DNA of 35,173 nucleotides from a virus. The notes beneath the pieces were generated by a model. It had not been told where the DNA came from. It did no database searches and saw only the letters and a list, made by a program, of their open reading frames with translations. The position numbers and the translations under genes are program-made. The stretch lies in the IMG/VR virus record IMGVR_UViG_3300005264_000065, positions 1-35,173 of that record; one strand, given 5' to 3'. This document shows, piece by piece, positions 1-5,892 of this stretch; within the stretch, counting starts at the first letter, position 1, and every line of letters starts with the position of its first letter.

Positions 1-1
1 G

Positions 2-88
2 TCCGGGACCGTCCCGGAAGAAGGACTGGCATCCTTCTATTTGTGCACGGACTGTATGAATCATTACTTTAAATATGGAGGGCTTTAA
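2..88 (+). CDS. C-terminal end of a small Cys-pair protein (5' truncated)
   Basis: An open frame enters from the left edge and ends with TAA at 86-88. The visible 28 residues end in LCTDCMNHYFKYGGL and include one CxxC pair (CTDC), the usual second half of a zinc-ribbon. The stop overlaps the region just before the next start at 90, as in the tightly packed genes that follow, so I read it as the tail of a real gene rather than noise. No family can be assigned from so short a piece. A short spurious frame cannot be excluded. Confidence 0.5.
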   Translation, partial: SGTVPEEGLASFYLCTDCMNHYFKYGGL

Positions 89-89
89 T

Positions 90-338
90 ATGGTACAGAT
101 CAAAGAAAGAGCTTGTTATAAATGTGGGAAGTCACTCGAACTTCCTAAGTCAAAAGGTAAATTTATCGGGGTCCATATAAGCCTTATGGTTGACGTTCCA
201 CTTCCGGATGAAGATTTCGATCATATAAAGAATCTATTCGGAAAATACTATGATGATATGAAGAAGTTAAACGGAATAGAATTCTGCCATGAATGCTGGA
301 TCGATTCTTTGATGGGAAAGGAAAAAACCCATGAATGA
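90..338 (+). CDS. small zinc-ribbon-like protein, 82 aa
   Basis: Unrecognised small protein with two CxxC pairs (Cys9/Cys12 in ACYKCG and Cys66/Cys69 in FCHECW), a spacing that would bind one zinc ion. I chose the ATG at 90 because GGAGGG at 77-82 lies 7 bases upstream of it; an ATG at 75 in the same frame would sit on top of this ribosome-binding site. It overlaps the next gene by 8 bases, so translation is probably coupled. It is one of a run of cysteine-pair proteins in this block. Function unknown; protein binding or weak nucleic-acid binding are both possible. Confidence 0.8.
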   Translation: MVQIKERACYKCGKSLELPKSKGKFIGVHISLMVDVPLPDEDFDHIKNLFGKYYDDMKKLNGIEFCHECWIDSLMGKEKTHE

Positions 339-687
339 TATTAAACCGTGCATGCTTTGCGGTGAAACGGAGAAACTTCAGGTATTCACACAGCCGGGCG
401 GTGGCTATTGGGTGGCCGTCGAATGTATCAAATGCGGATTGACAGGCCCCGAACGACAGGACAAAGAAGAAGCAGTCGCCGTATGGAACAATCGAGCTGG
501 CGATACGCAGATCGAGCGCCTCGCCAACTTCCTGATGGAGAACAGTCTCGTGATATGCGAAGGCGGCGCCGTCGATGTGGCTATTGCGGTTATAAAACAT
601 CTCCGGGAAGAGCTCGAGGAAGAGCTCGAGGAACGGAGCAATCCGGACCGGTACGACGATAATGGTAATTTTATAGGAGGTAAATAA
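331..687 (+). CDS. Lar-like (restriction alleviation family) zinc-ribbon protein, 118 aa
   Basis: The first 56 residues follow the Lar-family pattern: PCMLCG (Cys7, Cys10), a beta hairpin, VECIKCGLTGP (Cys32, Cys35), then EEAVAVWNNRA. Lar proteins of phages and prophages are known to alleviate host type I restriction, but most homologues carrying only this zinc-ribbon are untested, so the role here is inferred. The C-terminal half is helical, with an acidic Glu/Leu-rich stretch near residues 92-102, and is not part of the usual short Lar domain. The start overlaps the upstream gene by 8 bases and its stop shares a base with the next ATG, so the three genes are probably co-translated. Confidence 0.7.
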   Translation: MNDIKPCMLCGETEKLQVFTQPGGGYWVAVECIKCGLTGPERQDKEEAVAVWNNRAGDTQIERLANFLMENSLVICEGGAVDVAIAVIKHLREELEEELEERSNPDRYDDNGNFIGGK

Positions 688-896
688 TGAAATTCGAAAC
701 AAGCTTTGATTACGAATCGACCTTCAATTCCATTGCTATCCATTGCCCGGTATGCGGCAAGATGGCATTCATCACTATGACGCCGGTTCACCGGACCGGC
801 AAGTCTACCGTCGAGGCAGAATGTAAACATTTCAGATTCACAGTCAACGATGAATTGAACGCGCTCGATATTGACCTGCTGGGAGGAAAGAAATGA
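687..896 (+). CDS. small Cys-containing protein, 69 aa
   Basis: Unrecognised. It carries one CxxC pair (HCPVCG, Cys20/Cys23) and a third cysteine at 46 (ECKHF), compatible with an incomplete zinc-ribbon or treble clef. GGAGG lies just upstream of the ATG, which overlaps the previous stop by one base (TAATG), and its own stop overlaps the methyltransferase start. Position next to a Lar-like protein and a DNA methyltransferase hints at an anti-restriction or nucleotide-modification cluster, but nothing in the sequence shows that directly. Confidence 0.7.
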   Translation: MKFETSFDYESTFNSIAIHCPVCGKMAFITMTPVHRTGKSTVEAECKHFRFTVNDELNALDIDLLGGKK

Positions 897-1633
897 CACC
901 TTACTACACAAACGACCTTGGCCGTATATACCAAGGTGACTGCGTCGAAATAATGCGCCGTATGCCACCGGCATCTATCGACCTCGTCGTCACAGATCCA
1001 CCGTACGGCGTCAACTATACCGGCAAGACCGAAGATGCCCTGCAGATCGAAAACGACAACATCGACCTCCAGCCATTCCTGCGCGCCGTGTTCACCGAAA
1101 TAGCGCGCGTCACTAAGCCCGGAGCATGCTGGTACGTCACTGCCCCTGCCGGGCTGCAATTCCTCGATTTCGCCATCGTCCTTCAGGAGCTCGGCGTCTG
1201 GCGACAGACTCTCGTCTGGGTCAAAGATTCCATGGTCCTCGGACACAGCGATTATCACTACAAACACGAAGCCATATTTTACGGCTGGACTCCGGGCGGA
1301 CCGCACAAGCCAGTCCCGGACCGCGGACAGGTTTCCGTCTGGGAATACGCTCGGCCGAAACGATCCACGCTTCACCCAACCATGAAGCCCATCGCACTAT
1401 TCATGAAAATGATCATGAACTCAAGCGATGAAGGCGATACAGTGCTCGACCCGTTCCTCGGGAGCGGCACCACCGCCCGGGCATGTATGATGACCAACCG
1501 CAGATTTATATGCATGGAGCTCGCCGAACAATACTGCGAGGCATCAAAGCTCCTCTGCGAGCAGACACGTACCGGCCTGACTCCGGGAGAACAGAAAGAA
1601 GGACAAATGACACTATTTGGAGATTTATCATGA
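893..1633 (+). CDS. DNA methyltransferase (N6-adenine/N4-cytosine, beta class), 246 aa
   Basis: Transfers a methyl group from S-adenosylmethionine to an exocyclic amino group in DNA. The catalytic motif IV DPPYG is at residues 35-39 and the SAM-binding motif I, DPFLGSGTT, comes later at 186-194; this order (IV before I) defines the beta class. HPTMKP at 161-166 is also typical. The variable region between them (about 45-150) should carry target recognition. No restriction endonuclease is visible nearby, so it is a solo methyltransferase, as phages often carry to protect their DNA. The ATG follows GGAGG by 7 bases and overlaps the previous gene by 4 bases. Target sequence cannot be read from sequence alone. 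Confidence 0.93.
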   Translation: MTPYYTNDLGRIYQGDCVEIMRRMPPASIDLVVTDPPYGVNYTGKTEDALQIENDNIDLQPFLRAVFTEIARVTKPGACWYVTAPAGLQFLDFAIVLQELGVWRQTLVWVKDSMVLGHSDYHYKHEAIFYGWTPGGPHKPVPDRGQVSVWEYARPKRSTLHPTMKPIALFMKMIMNSSDEGDTVLDPFLGSGTTARACMMTNRRFICMELAEQYCEASKLLCEQTRTGLTPGEQKEGQMTLFGDLS

Positions 1634-2037
1634 AAATATACCTCGCAGGCCCCATCGCTGAATGCACGGCCGTGCAGGCCAATGACTGGCGCGCAGAGGC
1701 CGCCCGTCTGCTGGACGAGCATATATGCCTCGACCCGACACGGCGGAACAAGGACGGCAGTCTGGAAGGCTTAACATCCAAGGACGAGATCATCGAGCGA
1801 ATAATCAAACCGGATCTTGTAGACATCAAGAACGCAGATACCATAATCGCCAATTGCTGGAAGCCATCACACGGCACGTCCATGGAGATATTCGCCGCGT
1901 GGTCTTTCCATAAGCGCATCGCGGTCATCATCCCGGAAGACCGCGAGCCTTCGTACTGGATCATCGCACACGCGGATATTATCGTTCGATCGCTGGAAGA
2001 AGCCTGCGACTGGGTGAAAGGAGAATGTCATGACTGA
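1630..2037 (+). CDS. nucleoside 2-deoxyribosyltransferase-like protein, 135 aa
   Basis: The N-terminus MKIYLAGPI and the motif GTSME at residues 82-86 (catalytic Glu86 by family analogy), preceded by DIKNAD at 65-70, match the nucleoside 2-deoxyribosyltransferase / DUF4406-like Rossmann fold. Family members transfer or hydrolyse the base of deoxynucleosides or nucleotides; in phages they are linked to base salvage or removal of modified nucleotides. I chose the ATG at 1630, in ATGA overlap with the methyltransferase stop; the frame is open further upstream (to 1483) but that part lies inside the methyltransferase. With the methyltransferase and the MazG-like gene it forms a small nucleotide-metabolism group. 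Exact substrate unknown. Confidence 0.85.
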   Translation: MKIYLAGPIAECTAVQANDWRAEAARLLDEHICLDPTRRNKDGSLEGLTSKDEIIERIIKPDLVDIKNADTIIANCWKPSHGTSMEIFAAWSFHKRIAVIIPEDREPSYWIIAHADIIVRSLEEACDWVKGECHD

Positions 2038-2089
2038 AAAACTCACGACCTTCGCCACAAGCCTTCCGGGCCGGGGAATTGCAAATTGA
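2030..2089 (+). CDS. very short ORF, 19 aa (leader or gene remnant)
   Basis: An ATG at 2030 overlaps the end of the previous gene and has AAAGGAG about 5 bases upstream, so translation could start, but the frame closes after 19 codons (begins MTEKLTTFATSLP). A different frame then reads open through QIDHINDFLGDAT into the next gene's leader, so this may be a frameshift-decayed gene. I cannot tell a functional mini-peptide from a remnant. Confidence 0.25.
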   Translation: MTEKLTTFATSLPGRGIAN

Positions 2090-2119
2090 TCATATCAACG
2101 ACTTTTTAGGAGATGCCAC

Positions 2120-2623
2120 ATGTTCGACGAACAATGGAAAAAAGAAATGATGAAATTCAAGAAGGCAGACCTGATCGATATGTTCGCACACACCAAACGA
2201 CAACTCCTCACCGATGCATGCTTCTTGATGTGGGACCGTATCCGGGGCATGATCGAATGCGAAAACAAAATACAAATACAAAAATGGGGCGTCCAGCACC
2301 ACACGGCATTCGAATGGCTGAGTTACCTTGCAGAGGAAGTCGGGGAAACAAGCAATGCGACAAGCGACTGGGAATACAACGGCGCTCCACCATTCAACGT
2401 CGTCCAAGAGGCTGTTCAGGCCGCAACGCTCGCAGCTAAAATAGCCGAGATGTTCCTCGACCTCGGTACCAAATCTGACCCGCAATCACGCTGCCCGGTA
2501 TGCCGAACATGGCAGTGGGATCACGACGGCCTCGGCGTGCTGGCGTGCGAAAAATGTGGCTATTGCACACACCCGGCAGCCACAGGCAACGTCTGCGACT
2601 GGTGCGGTAAGGAAATATCGTGA
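2120..2623 (+). CDS. MazG-like protein with C-terminal zinc ribbon, 167 aa
   Basis: Residues about 60-115 resemble the all-alpha MazG-type nucleotide pyrophosphohydrolase helices: FEWLSYLAEEVGET (EEVGE at 72-76) followed by an EAVQAATLAAKIAEMF helix carrying a second acidic position. Such enzymes hydrolyse (d)NTPs to monophosphates with Mg2+ held by Glu/Asp. The C-terminus holds Cys pairs 125/128, 143/146 and 159/162 plus Cys149, a double zinc-ribbon not typical of MazG. AGGAG at 2108-2112 precedes the ATG. It is the last gene before the repeat-filled gap. The enzymatic assignment is moderate: only one full EExxE-like motif is clear. Confidence 0.65.
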   Translation: MFDEQWKKEMMKFKKADLIDMFAHTKRQLLTDACFLMWDRIRGMIECENKIQIQKWGVQHHTAFEWLSYLAEEVGETSNATSDWEYNGAPPFNVVQEAVQAATLAAKIAEMFLDLGTKSDPQSRCPVCRTWQWDHDGLGVLACEKCGYCTHPAATGNVCDWCGKEIS

Positions 2624-2772
2624 TTCTGCAAGCTATCCCCATCACAATACGCGAAATGGAACCTTTAGAGGGGTCACGAAGCAATAATGAATTTCCATCA
2701 CAAGAGAGATGTGGCGATCAGCGCGCAGAAGATTATATAATCACGTTTCTCGCGATGACTTTCACCGATATC

Positions 2773-2875
2773 GATTTTTTGGCGGCTAAAGGTTTCAATA
2801 CGCGTATCTATCCCGGGATTAAAGTATGAATTGCCCACAGATACGCGAATTCGAACCTTTAGGCCTCAAAAAATC
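2773..2875. repeat. hairpin-forming inverted repeat, 37-base arms
   Basis: Arms 2773-2809 and 2839-2875 (copies 2 and 3 of the alternating element with their T-rich flank) are reverse complements at about 31 of 37 positions with no gap, around a 29-base loop. Both arms include the T-rich flank GATTTTTT, TAAAGG and CGCGTATCT. Counted by hand. Confidence 0.85.
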
Positions 2876-2945
2876 AATAAATGCCTTCTCCAAAGTGATT
2901 TTTCGGCGGCTAAAGGTTCTAATTCGAGTATCTATCTATTCTTTT

Positions 2946-2970
2946 AACTACCTTAACTACCTTAACTACC
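2946..2970 (+). repeat. 9-base iterated repeats (AACTACCTT), left arm
   Basis: AACTACCTT occurs at 2946 and 2955 and AACTACC at 2964, period exactly 9. Together with the mirrored set at 3026-3049 they make six sites, three per palindrome arm. Iterated sites of this kind are often bound by replication initiators or repressors, but no protein can be named. Confidence 0.8.
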
Positions 2971-3025
2971 TTTCCCTGTGTAACTCCATGAAAAGTAATA
3001 ATAATAATAAGAACCCACAGGAAAT

Positions 3026-3049
3026 GGTAGTCAAGGTAGTGGAGGTAGT
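3026..3049 (-). repeat. 9-base iterated repeats (GGTAGT), right arm
   Basis: GGTAGT begins at 3026, 3035 and 3044, period 9, the reverse complement of the ACTACC set in the left arm. The third base triplet of each unit varies (CAA, GGA, TAA), so the two arms have drifted while keeping spacing. Confidence 0.8.
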
Positions 3050-3259
3050 TAAAACCCCCGATAAATACGCATATTCGAACCCTTGGCCCCGAAAAAATCA
3101 CTTTCATGGAGGCATTTATCGCTCCGGCAGGTACCTAAAGGTTTCACTGCGCGTATCTACGGCCAGTTTAAAGCCAAAATCCAAAAAACGAAGGGAAGTC
3201 ACGAGGGGCGGCCTTTCGCCTAAACTAAGTTGCCCTCAAAAAAATGAAGGAGGCCAGTT

Positions 3260-3778
3260 ATGAAACTACACGTCACGATCGATTGTCCGCATTGCCAAAA
3301 GCAGGTTATAAACCTGCCGCTTGATTACGTCGGCCCGGATATTCCGATCCGGAAATCATGCCCGTTATGTGGGGAGCCACTCTGGGTTCGCGTCGCAGAG
3401 CTTCTCCCGGACGGACAGGCCCGGCTCCAGATCGGCACGACCGTTACTCCGAGTGAGATCACAGAATTGCTCAAGGAGCACGGTGGCAAGTGTCCAACCT
3501 GCGGCCGGGAGGTTAAACCAGAAGCAAACCAGATGCGCTCATACCTGATTCCGGAAGATGCCGGGATCGTTCGGCAGGGAAAAGTTCTTCCTCCGCATGG
3601 CGTTGCCAAGATGATCCGAAGGCTTTGTGAATCCGGGACGATCCCGGCAGTCTGGAAGAGCCGCCTTGATCTTGAAGATGACGGCATCGTCGTCCAGCTC
3701 TGGTGGAATGATATCGCGGCGGCGAATAAAGGGCTTGAGATCTTTGGAGTTAAGCTGGAGGAGGTTCCGAATGAGTGA
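3260..3778 (+). CDS. zinc-ribbon protein of unknown function, 172 aa
   Basis: Two or three cysteine pairs are visible: CPHC (Cys9/12), CPLCG (Cys34/37) and CPTCG (Cys78/81). The first two would form one zinc-ribbon. The C-terminal half (about 90-172) is mixed alpha/beta, with WKSRLDLEDDGIVVQLWWND, and not recognised. GGAGG at 3249-3253 precedes the ATG. It is the first gene after the repeat region and overlaps the next gene by 8 bases. Cysteine pairs link it by type to the small proteins at the left end. Function unknown. Confidence 0.8.
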   Translation: MKLHVTIDCPHCQKQVINLPLDYVGPDIPIRKSCPLCGEPLWVRVAELLPDGQARLQIGTTVTPSEITELLKEHGGKCPTCGREVKPEANQMRSYLIPEDAGIVRQGKVLPPHGVAKMIRRLCESGTIPAVWKSRLDLEDDGIVVQLWWNDIAAANKGLEIFGVKLEEVPNE

Positions 3779-4331
3779 TTTCAGCGATATGGCCGAGCTG
3801 TTTAAACGCCTCGGGATCGGGTTCGAAGAGAAGGTCTTTACCGTCAGGCAGAACATAGTCCTTACAGCAGAATGTCAAAGCAACGTCTTCGGCAGCGTTG
3901 GAGGCTTCGTTCAGTTCAGCTTCATGAGCGACGAGGAAGGAGGTGGATTCTGTTGTGCCGGGATATACCCGAGTGCTTCCGGAGGTGTTGTCAAGGGACC
4001 CGTTTCTTTCGAAACCCCTGCCCCTGCCGTTCTGCCGAAAAAGACGATCTCGGGAAATATGCATAGATATCCAGAAGATGATCTTTTCGGCCAGAAAGAT
4101 GCATCTTCGGAAGTTGACTCAAAAAGAGGCGATGATCAAGAAGATCCAAATCTGGAGGATAAGATCATCTCGGGAAAAGGCCTCAGAAAAACGAAGACGA
4201 TCTCACCACCGCCTATTAAGCCAAAGACCAAAATAAACTACGCCGCGCTGGCTGAAGGCCTCGACGAAAGCCTGCGAGAAAAGAACGACCTAACAACTCT
4301 GTTTGCAGAATACAAAAAGGAGAAAAAATGA
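3771..4331 (+). CDS. hypothetical protein, 186 aa
   Basis: Unrecognised. I chose the ATG at 3771 (MSDFSDMAELFKRLG) because GGAGGAGG lies about 7 bases upstream and it overlaps the previous gene by 8 bases; the frame is open further upstream but inside that gene. The N-terminal 80 residues look folded. Residues about 90-165 are low-complexity and charged, with the peptide KTISG / KIISG / KTISP recurring, matched by a DNA repeat (AAGACGATCTCGGGAAA near 4041, similar near 4161 and 4194). The C-terminal 25 residues are helical. Its stop overlaps the next start. Confidence 0.7.
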   Translation: MSDFSDMAELFKRLGIGFEEKVFTVRQNIVLTAECQSNVFGSVGGFVQFSFMSDEEGGGFCCAGIYPSASGGVVKGPVSFETPAPAVLPKKTISGNMHRYPEDDLFGQKDASSEVDSKRGDDQEDPNLEDKIISGKGLRKTKTISPPPIKPKTKINYAALAEGLDESLREKNDLTTLFAEYKKEKK

Positions 4332-4624
4332 AAAAGGAAACATACCGCATCAACGCAACACGCAGAGCATTTGTATTTGAGAAAAAGCTCAGCCGTAAAG
4401 GTGAGCCCTCTTGGGACGCTGTCGCATGGTTCACCTCCCCGGAGCAGCTTGTCCGGCACGCCATTGATCTCAAGGCCAGATCTCTTATCAATGCCAACGG
4501 GAAAAACGTCGCTGATGCCATACGTGAAGCAACGGCAACAGTTAAGGCTATACTTGAACCCGGGAAGCCAATTGCGGAGCTGTCGCTCGAATGGGCAGAA
4601 TCGCTTGAAGGAGACGACGAATGA
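4328..4624 (+). CDS. hypothetical protein, 98 aa
   Basis: Unrecognised small soluble protein. The first 55 residues carry a beta-rich pattern (YRINATRRAFVFEKKL, then WDAVAWFTSPEQLVRHAIDL) followed by a long helix. It overlaps both neighbours by 4 bases (ATGA type), so the three genes 3771-4974 are probably translated as a unit. AAGGAG lies about 6 bases before the ATG. Confidence 0.75.
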   Translation: MKKETYRINATRRAFVFEKKLSRKGEPSWDAVAWFTSPEQLVRHAIDLKARSLINANGKNVADAIREATATVKAILEPGKPIAELSLEWAESLEGDDE

Positions 4625-4974
4625 GTAAAACATACAAAGGGCGGCATTACACGGTAACAAGGGCTCAGGCGCTTTCGGCGATCAAGAAGGCAGGAGACAT
4701 GCGAGGCGCGTCAAAGATCATCGGATGCTCCATGGGAACGATGCTCCGCATCTGCCGGGTGCTCAATATCGAGATTGCGCCACGTGGGCGCAGGCAACGC
4801 GCTTTTACCAAGAGTGAGCTTCTTCCGTTTGCGACAAAGAAAGGATACTCTTGGGAGGCGATCGCCCGGGAGTTCGGATGCTCTGTCGGTCTTATACGGG
4901 CCGAGTTTAAGCGGTTCGGGCTGACCAAGCGTGACGAGCGGAGTAAGAACGCTGATTATCCATGCGAGTTGTAA
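4621..4974 (+). CDS. putative DNA-binding protein with two helix-turn-helix units, 117 aa
   Basis: Two helix-turn-helix-like segments are visible: residues about 27-49 (MRGASKIIGCSMGTMLRICR) and 75-100 (YSWEAIAREFGCSVGLIRAE). Both have the A..(I/F)GCS.G spacing of resolvase/sigma-type HTH units. The protein is basic and Arg-rich between them (APRGRRQR). Phage proteins of this kind at the end of an early operon just before the terminase often act as late-gene activators or terminase-associated DNA-binding proteins; here that is inference from position. Starts in ATGA overlap with the preceding gene. Confidence 0.65.
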   Translation: MSKTYKGRHYTVTRAQALSAIKKAGDMRGASKIIGCSMGTMLRICRVLNIEIAPRGRRQRAFTKSELLPFATKKGYSWEAIAREFGCSVGLIRAEFKRFGLTKRDERSKNADYPCEL

Positions 4975-4998
4975 TCAAATAAAAGATTGAGAAATTGA

Positions 4999-5027
4999 TT
5001 CGACAATCAGCCGTGAGCATGTAATAC
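4999..5027 (+). promoter_or_regulatory. possible sigma70-like promoter before the packaging operon
   Basis: TTCGAC at 4999-5004 and TAATAC at 5022-5027 are separated by 17 bases. Both boxes match consensus only partly. The gap 4975-5077 is the only non-coding stretch between the HTH gene and the terminase genes, so a promoter is expected here, but the sequence evidence is weak. Confidence 0.25.
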
Positions 5028-5077
5028 TATACGCGAGCATGAAATCGGTTCAAGCTGTTTGATAAAGCGTTTCTTGA

Positions 5078-5653
5078 GTGAAAGGTTTATGGCTGTCAGA
5101 GAAACCGAAAACGCAGGATTCGGCAAAGAAGCAGACAGTGTCAAAACGGCGCAAAAAAACCGCCCCGAAAAAACCGATCAAGCGAAAGCTATTCACCGGG
5201 AAGAACCCAACAAAGGCGATTCTGGACGAGATCTTTGAGTTGGCCGCAAAGGGGATCAACCAGAAAACCATCGCGGATTCGATCGGAGTAAGTCAGTCGC
5301 AATTTGCCAAGTGGATGGCAGAGGACGGACCTGCTGCGGTCTCTTGGAGGCAGGGGAAGGCCGTGATCGGGCGAGAGATCATGGAGAAAACCATCTCGAA
5401 AGCTCTGGACGGAAACACGACGATGCTGATATGGCTCGGCAAGGCATTACTGGGCCTGTCAGATCAGCCGGATCGGGAGGAAGAAGTCACGGACAAGGCA
5501 GCAGCGATACGCGAGACGCTGGATCAGATGAACGCAGGTCTCGAGCGTTTTACCGGGAAAGACGGGTCCTTTGTGAGCCCGGATGCCAAAGCGAAGCAAA
5601 CGAAAAAGCGCAAGCGTTCCTCGAAAAGCGCTTCTTCGAAAGGAGGTAAGTGA
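5078..5653 (+). CDS. terminase small subunit-like DNA-binding protein, 191 aa
   Basis: Small terminase subunits recognise phage DNA and load the large subunit. This one has a very basic N-terminal tail (about 11-40, Lys/Arg-rich), an HTH at about 60-80 (INQKTIADSIGVSQSQFAKWM), a helical region, and a Lys/Ser-rich C-terminus. Position two genes before the large terminase supports the call. The start is uncertain: the frame is closed just upstream by TGA, the first usable start is GTG at 5078 without a good ribosome-binding site, and an ATG at 5089 belongs to another frame that closes early. A-rich runs in the tail-coding part could hide a frameshift. Confidence 0.75.
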   Translation: MKGLWLSEKPKTQDSAKKQTVSKRRKKTAPKKPIKRKLFTGKNPTKAILDEIFELAAKGINQKTIADSIGVSQSQFAKWMAEDGPAAVSWRQGKAVIGREIMEKTISKALDGNTTMLIWLGKALLGLSDQPDREEEVTDKAAAIRETLDQMNAGLERFTGKDGSFVSPDAKAKQTKKRKRSSKSASSKGGK

Positions 5654-5892
5654 TGCCATATCCAAATTTTCATGCCGCGAGAGTGAAATCTCCAGCGCTA
5701 TTTGAGCGCATCGTCGTTCTGCGCACGCTTTCGAATGGTGTCATGATCTATGGCGGCCCTCTTAAGCGTGGCGACAGTTCTACCGCACAGTCATACCGGT
5801 TTCCGAAGGCGAAGTTCACCGCTGAAGAGGCCAAGGCATGGCTCAAGCGGAATAATATCAGTTACATCCTTTTTGAAAAGGCGACAGGATGA
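5653..5892 (+). CDS. small phage protein of the PNxHAAR type, 79 aa
   Basis: Starts PYPNFHAARVKSPALF and ends with FTAEEAKAWLKRNNISYILFE. I recall this P-N-x-H-A-A-R and EEAKAWLK arrangement as a short module found alone or inside phage head and protease proteins; its role is not known to me. AGGAGG at 5641-5646 is 6 bases before the ATG at 5653; a GTG at 5650 in frame is less well placed. It sits between small and large terminase genes and overlaps the large subunit by 4 bases. Confidence 0.75.
   Translation: MPYPNFHAARVKSPALFERIVVLRTLSNGVMIYGGPLKRGDSSTAQSYRFPKAKFTAEEAKAWLKRNNISYILFEKATG

Larger units (their letters stand above)
2877..3119. repeat. 243-base imperfect palindrome, two 104-base arms
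   Basis: Left arm 2877-2980 and right arm 3016-3119 are reverse complements without any gap; every paired position sums to 5996. By hand count about 80 of 104 positions match. The loop is 35 bases (2981-3015) and contains an AAT run. The outer ends are identical (ATAAATGCC against GGCATTTAT), the middle of each arm is a copy of the alternating element (copies 4 and 5), and the inner part carries 9-base iterated ACTACC repeats ending in CCTGTG/CACAGG. As DNA this could extrude a cruciform; as RNA it would form a very long hairpin. Confidence 0.9.
2645..3162. repeat. six copies of a ~28-base element in alternating orientation
   Basis: Core in + orientation: CTAAAGGTT, about five variable bases, then CGCGTATCTA. 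The distance from TAAAGG to CGCGTA is exactly 14 bases in every copy, allowing for substitutions. Anchor positions: copy 1 (-) 2648-2667, copy 2 (+) 2787-2806, copy 3 (-) 2842-2861, copy 4 (+) 2911-2930, copy 5 (-) 3066-3085, copy 6 (+) 3136-3155. Orientation alternates -,+,-,+,-,+, so each neighbouring pair can fold into a hairpin. Copies 4 and 5 are the most diverged (CGAGTA, TACGCA). Several copies are flanked by the same T-rich GATTTTTT stretch. Confidence 0.9.
2624..3259. other. 636-base gene-free region packed with inverted repeats
   Basis: No convincing gene fits here; open frames present run straight through repeats and lack the composition of neighbouring genes. The stretch holds six alternating copies of a ~28-base element, a hairpin, a 243-base imperfect palindrome and 9-base iterated repeats (entered separately). 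It separates the nucleotide-metabolism block from the genes at 3260 onward. Origin of replication, recombination or packaging site, or a structured RNA are all possible; nothing in the sequence decides between them. Confidence 0.85.

Noticed and set aside
184-702. Long minus-strand open frame in the left gene block
   Set aside because: It mirrors several good + strand genes with ribosome-binding sites and family motifs; its protein has no recognisable domain. The same holds for other minus-strand frames across the window.
2620-2829. GTG-started 69-codon frame after the MazG-like gene
   Set aside because: Its sequence is made of the alternating repeat elements in translation, and no ribosome-binding site of the kind seen for neighbours precedes it.
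2826-3263. 145-codon + strand frame across the repeat region
   Set aside because: It runs through the palindrome and iterons (giving NYLNYLNYL-like peptide), has no ribosome-binding site, and would overlap the well-supported start at 3260.
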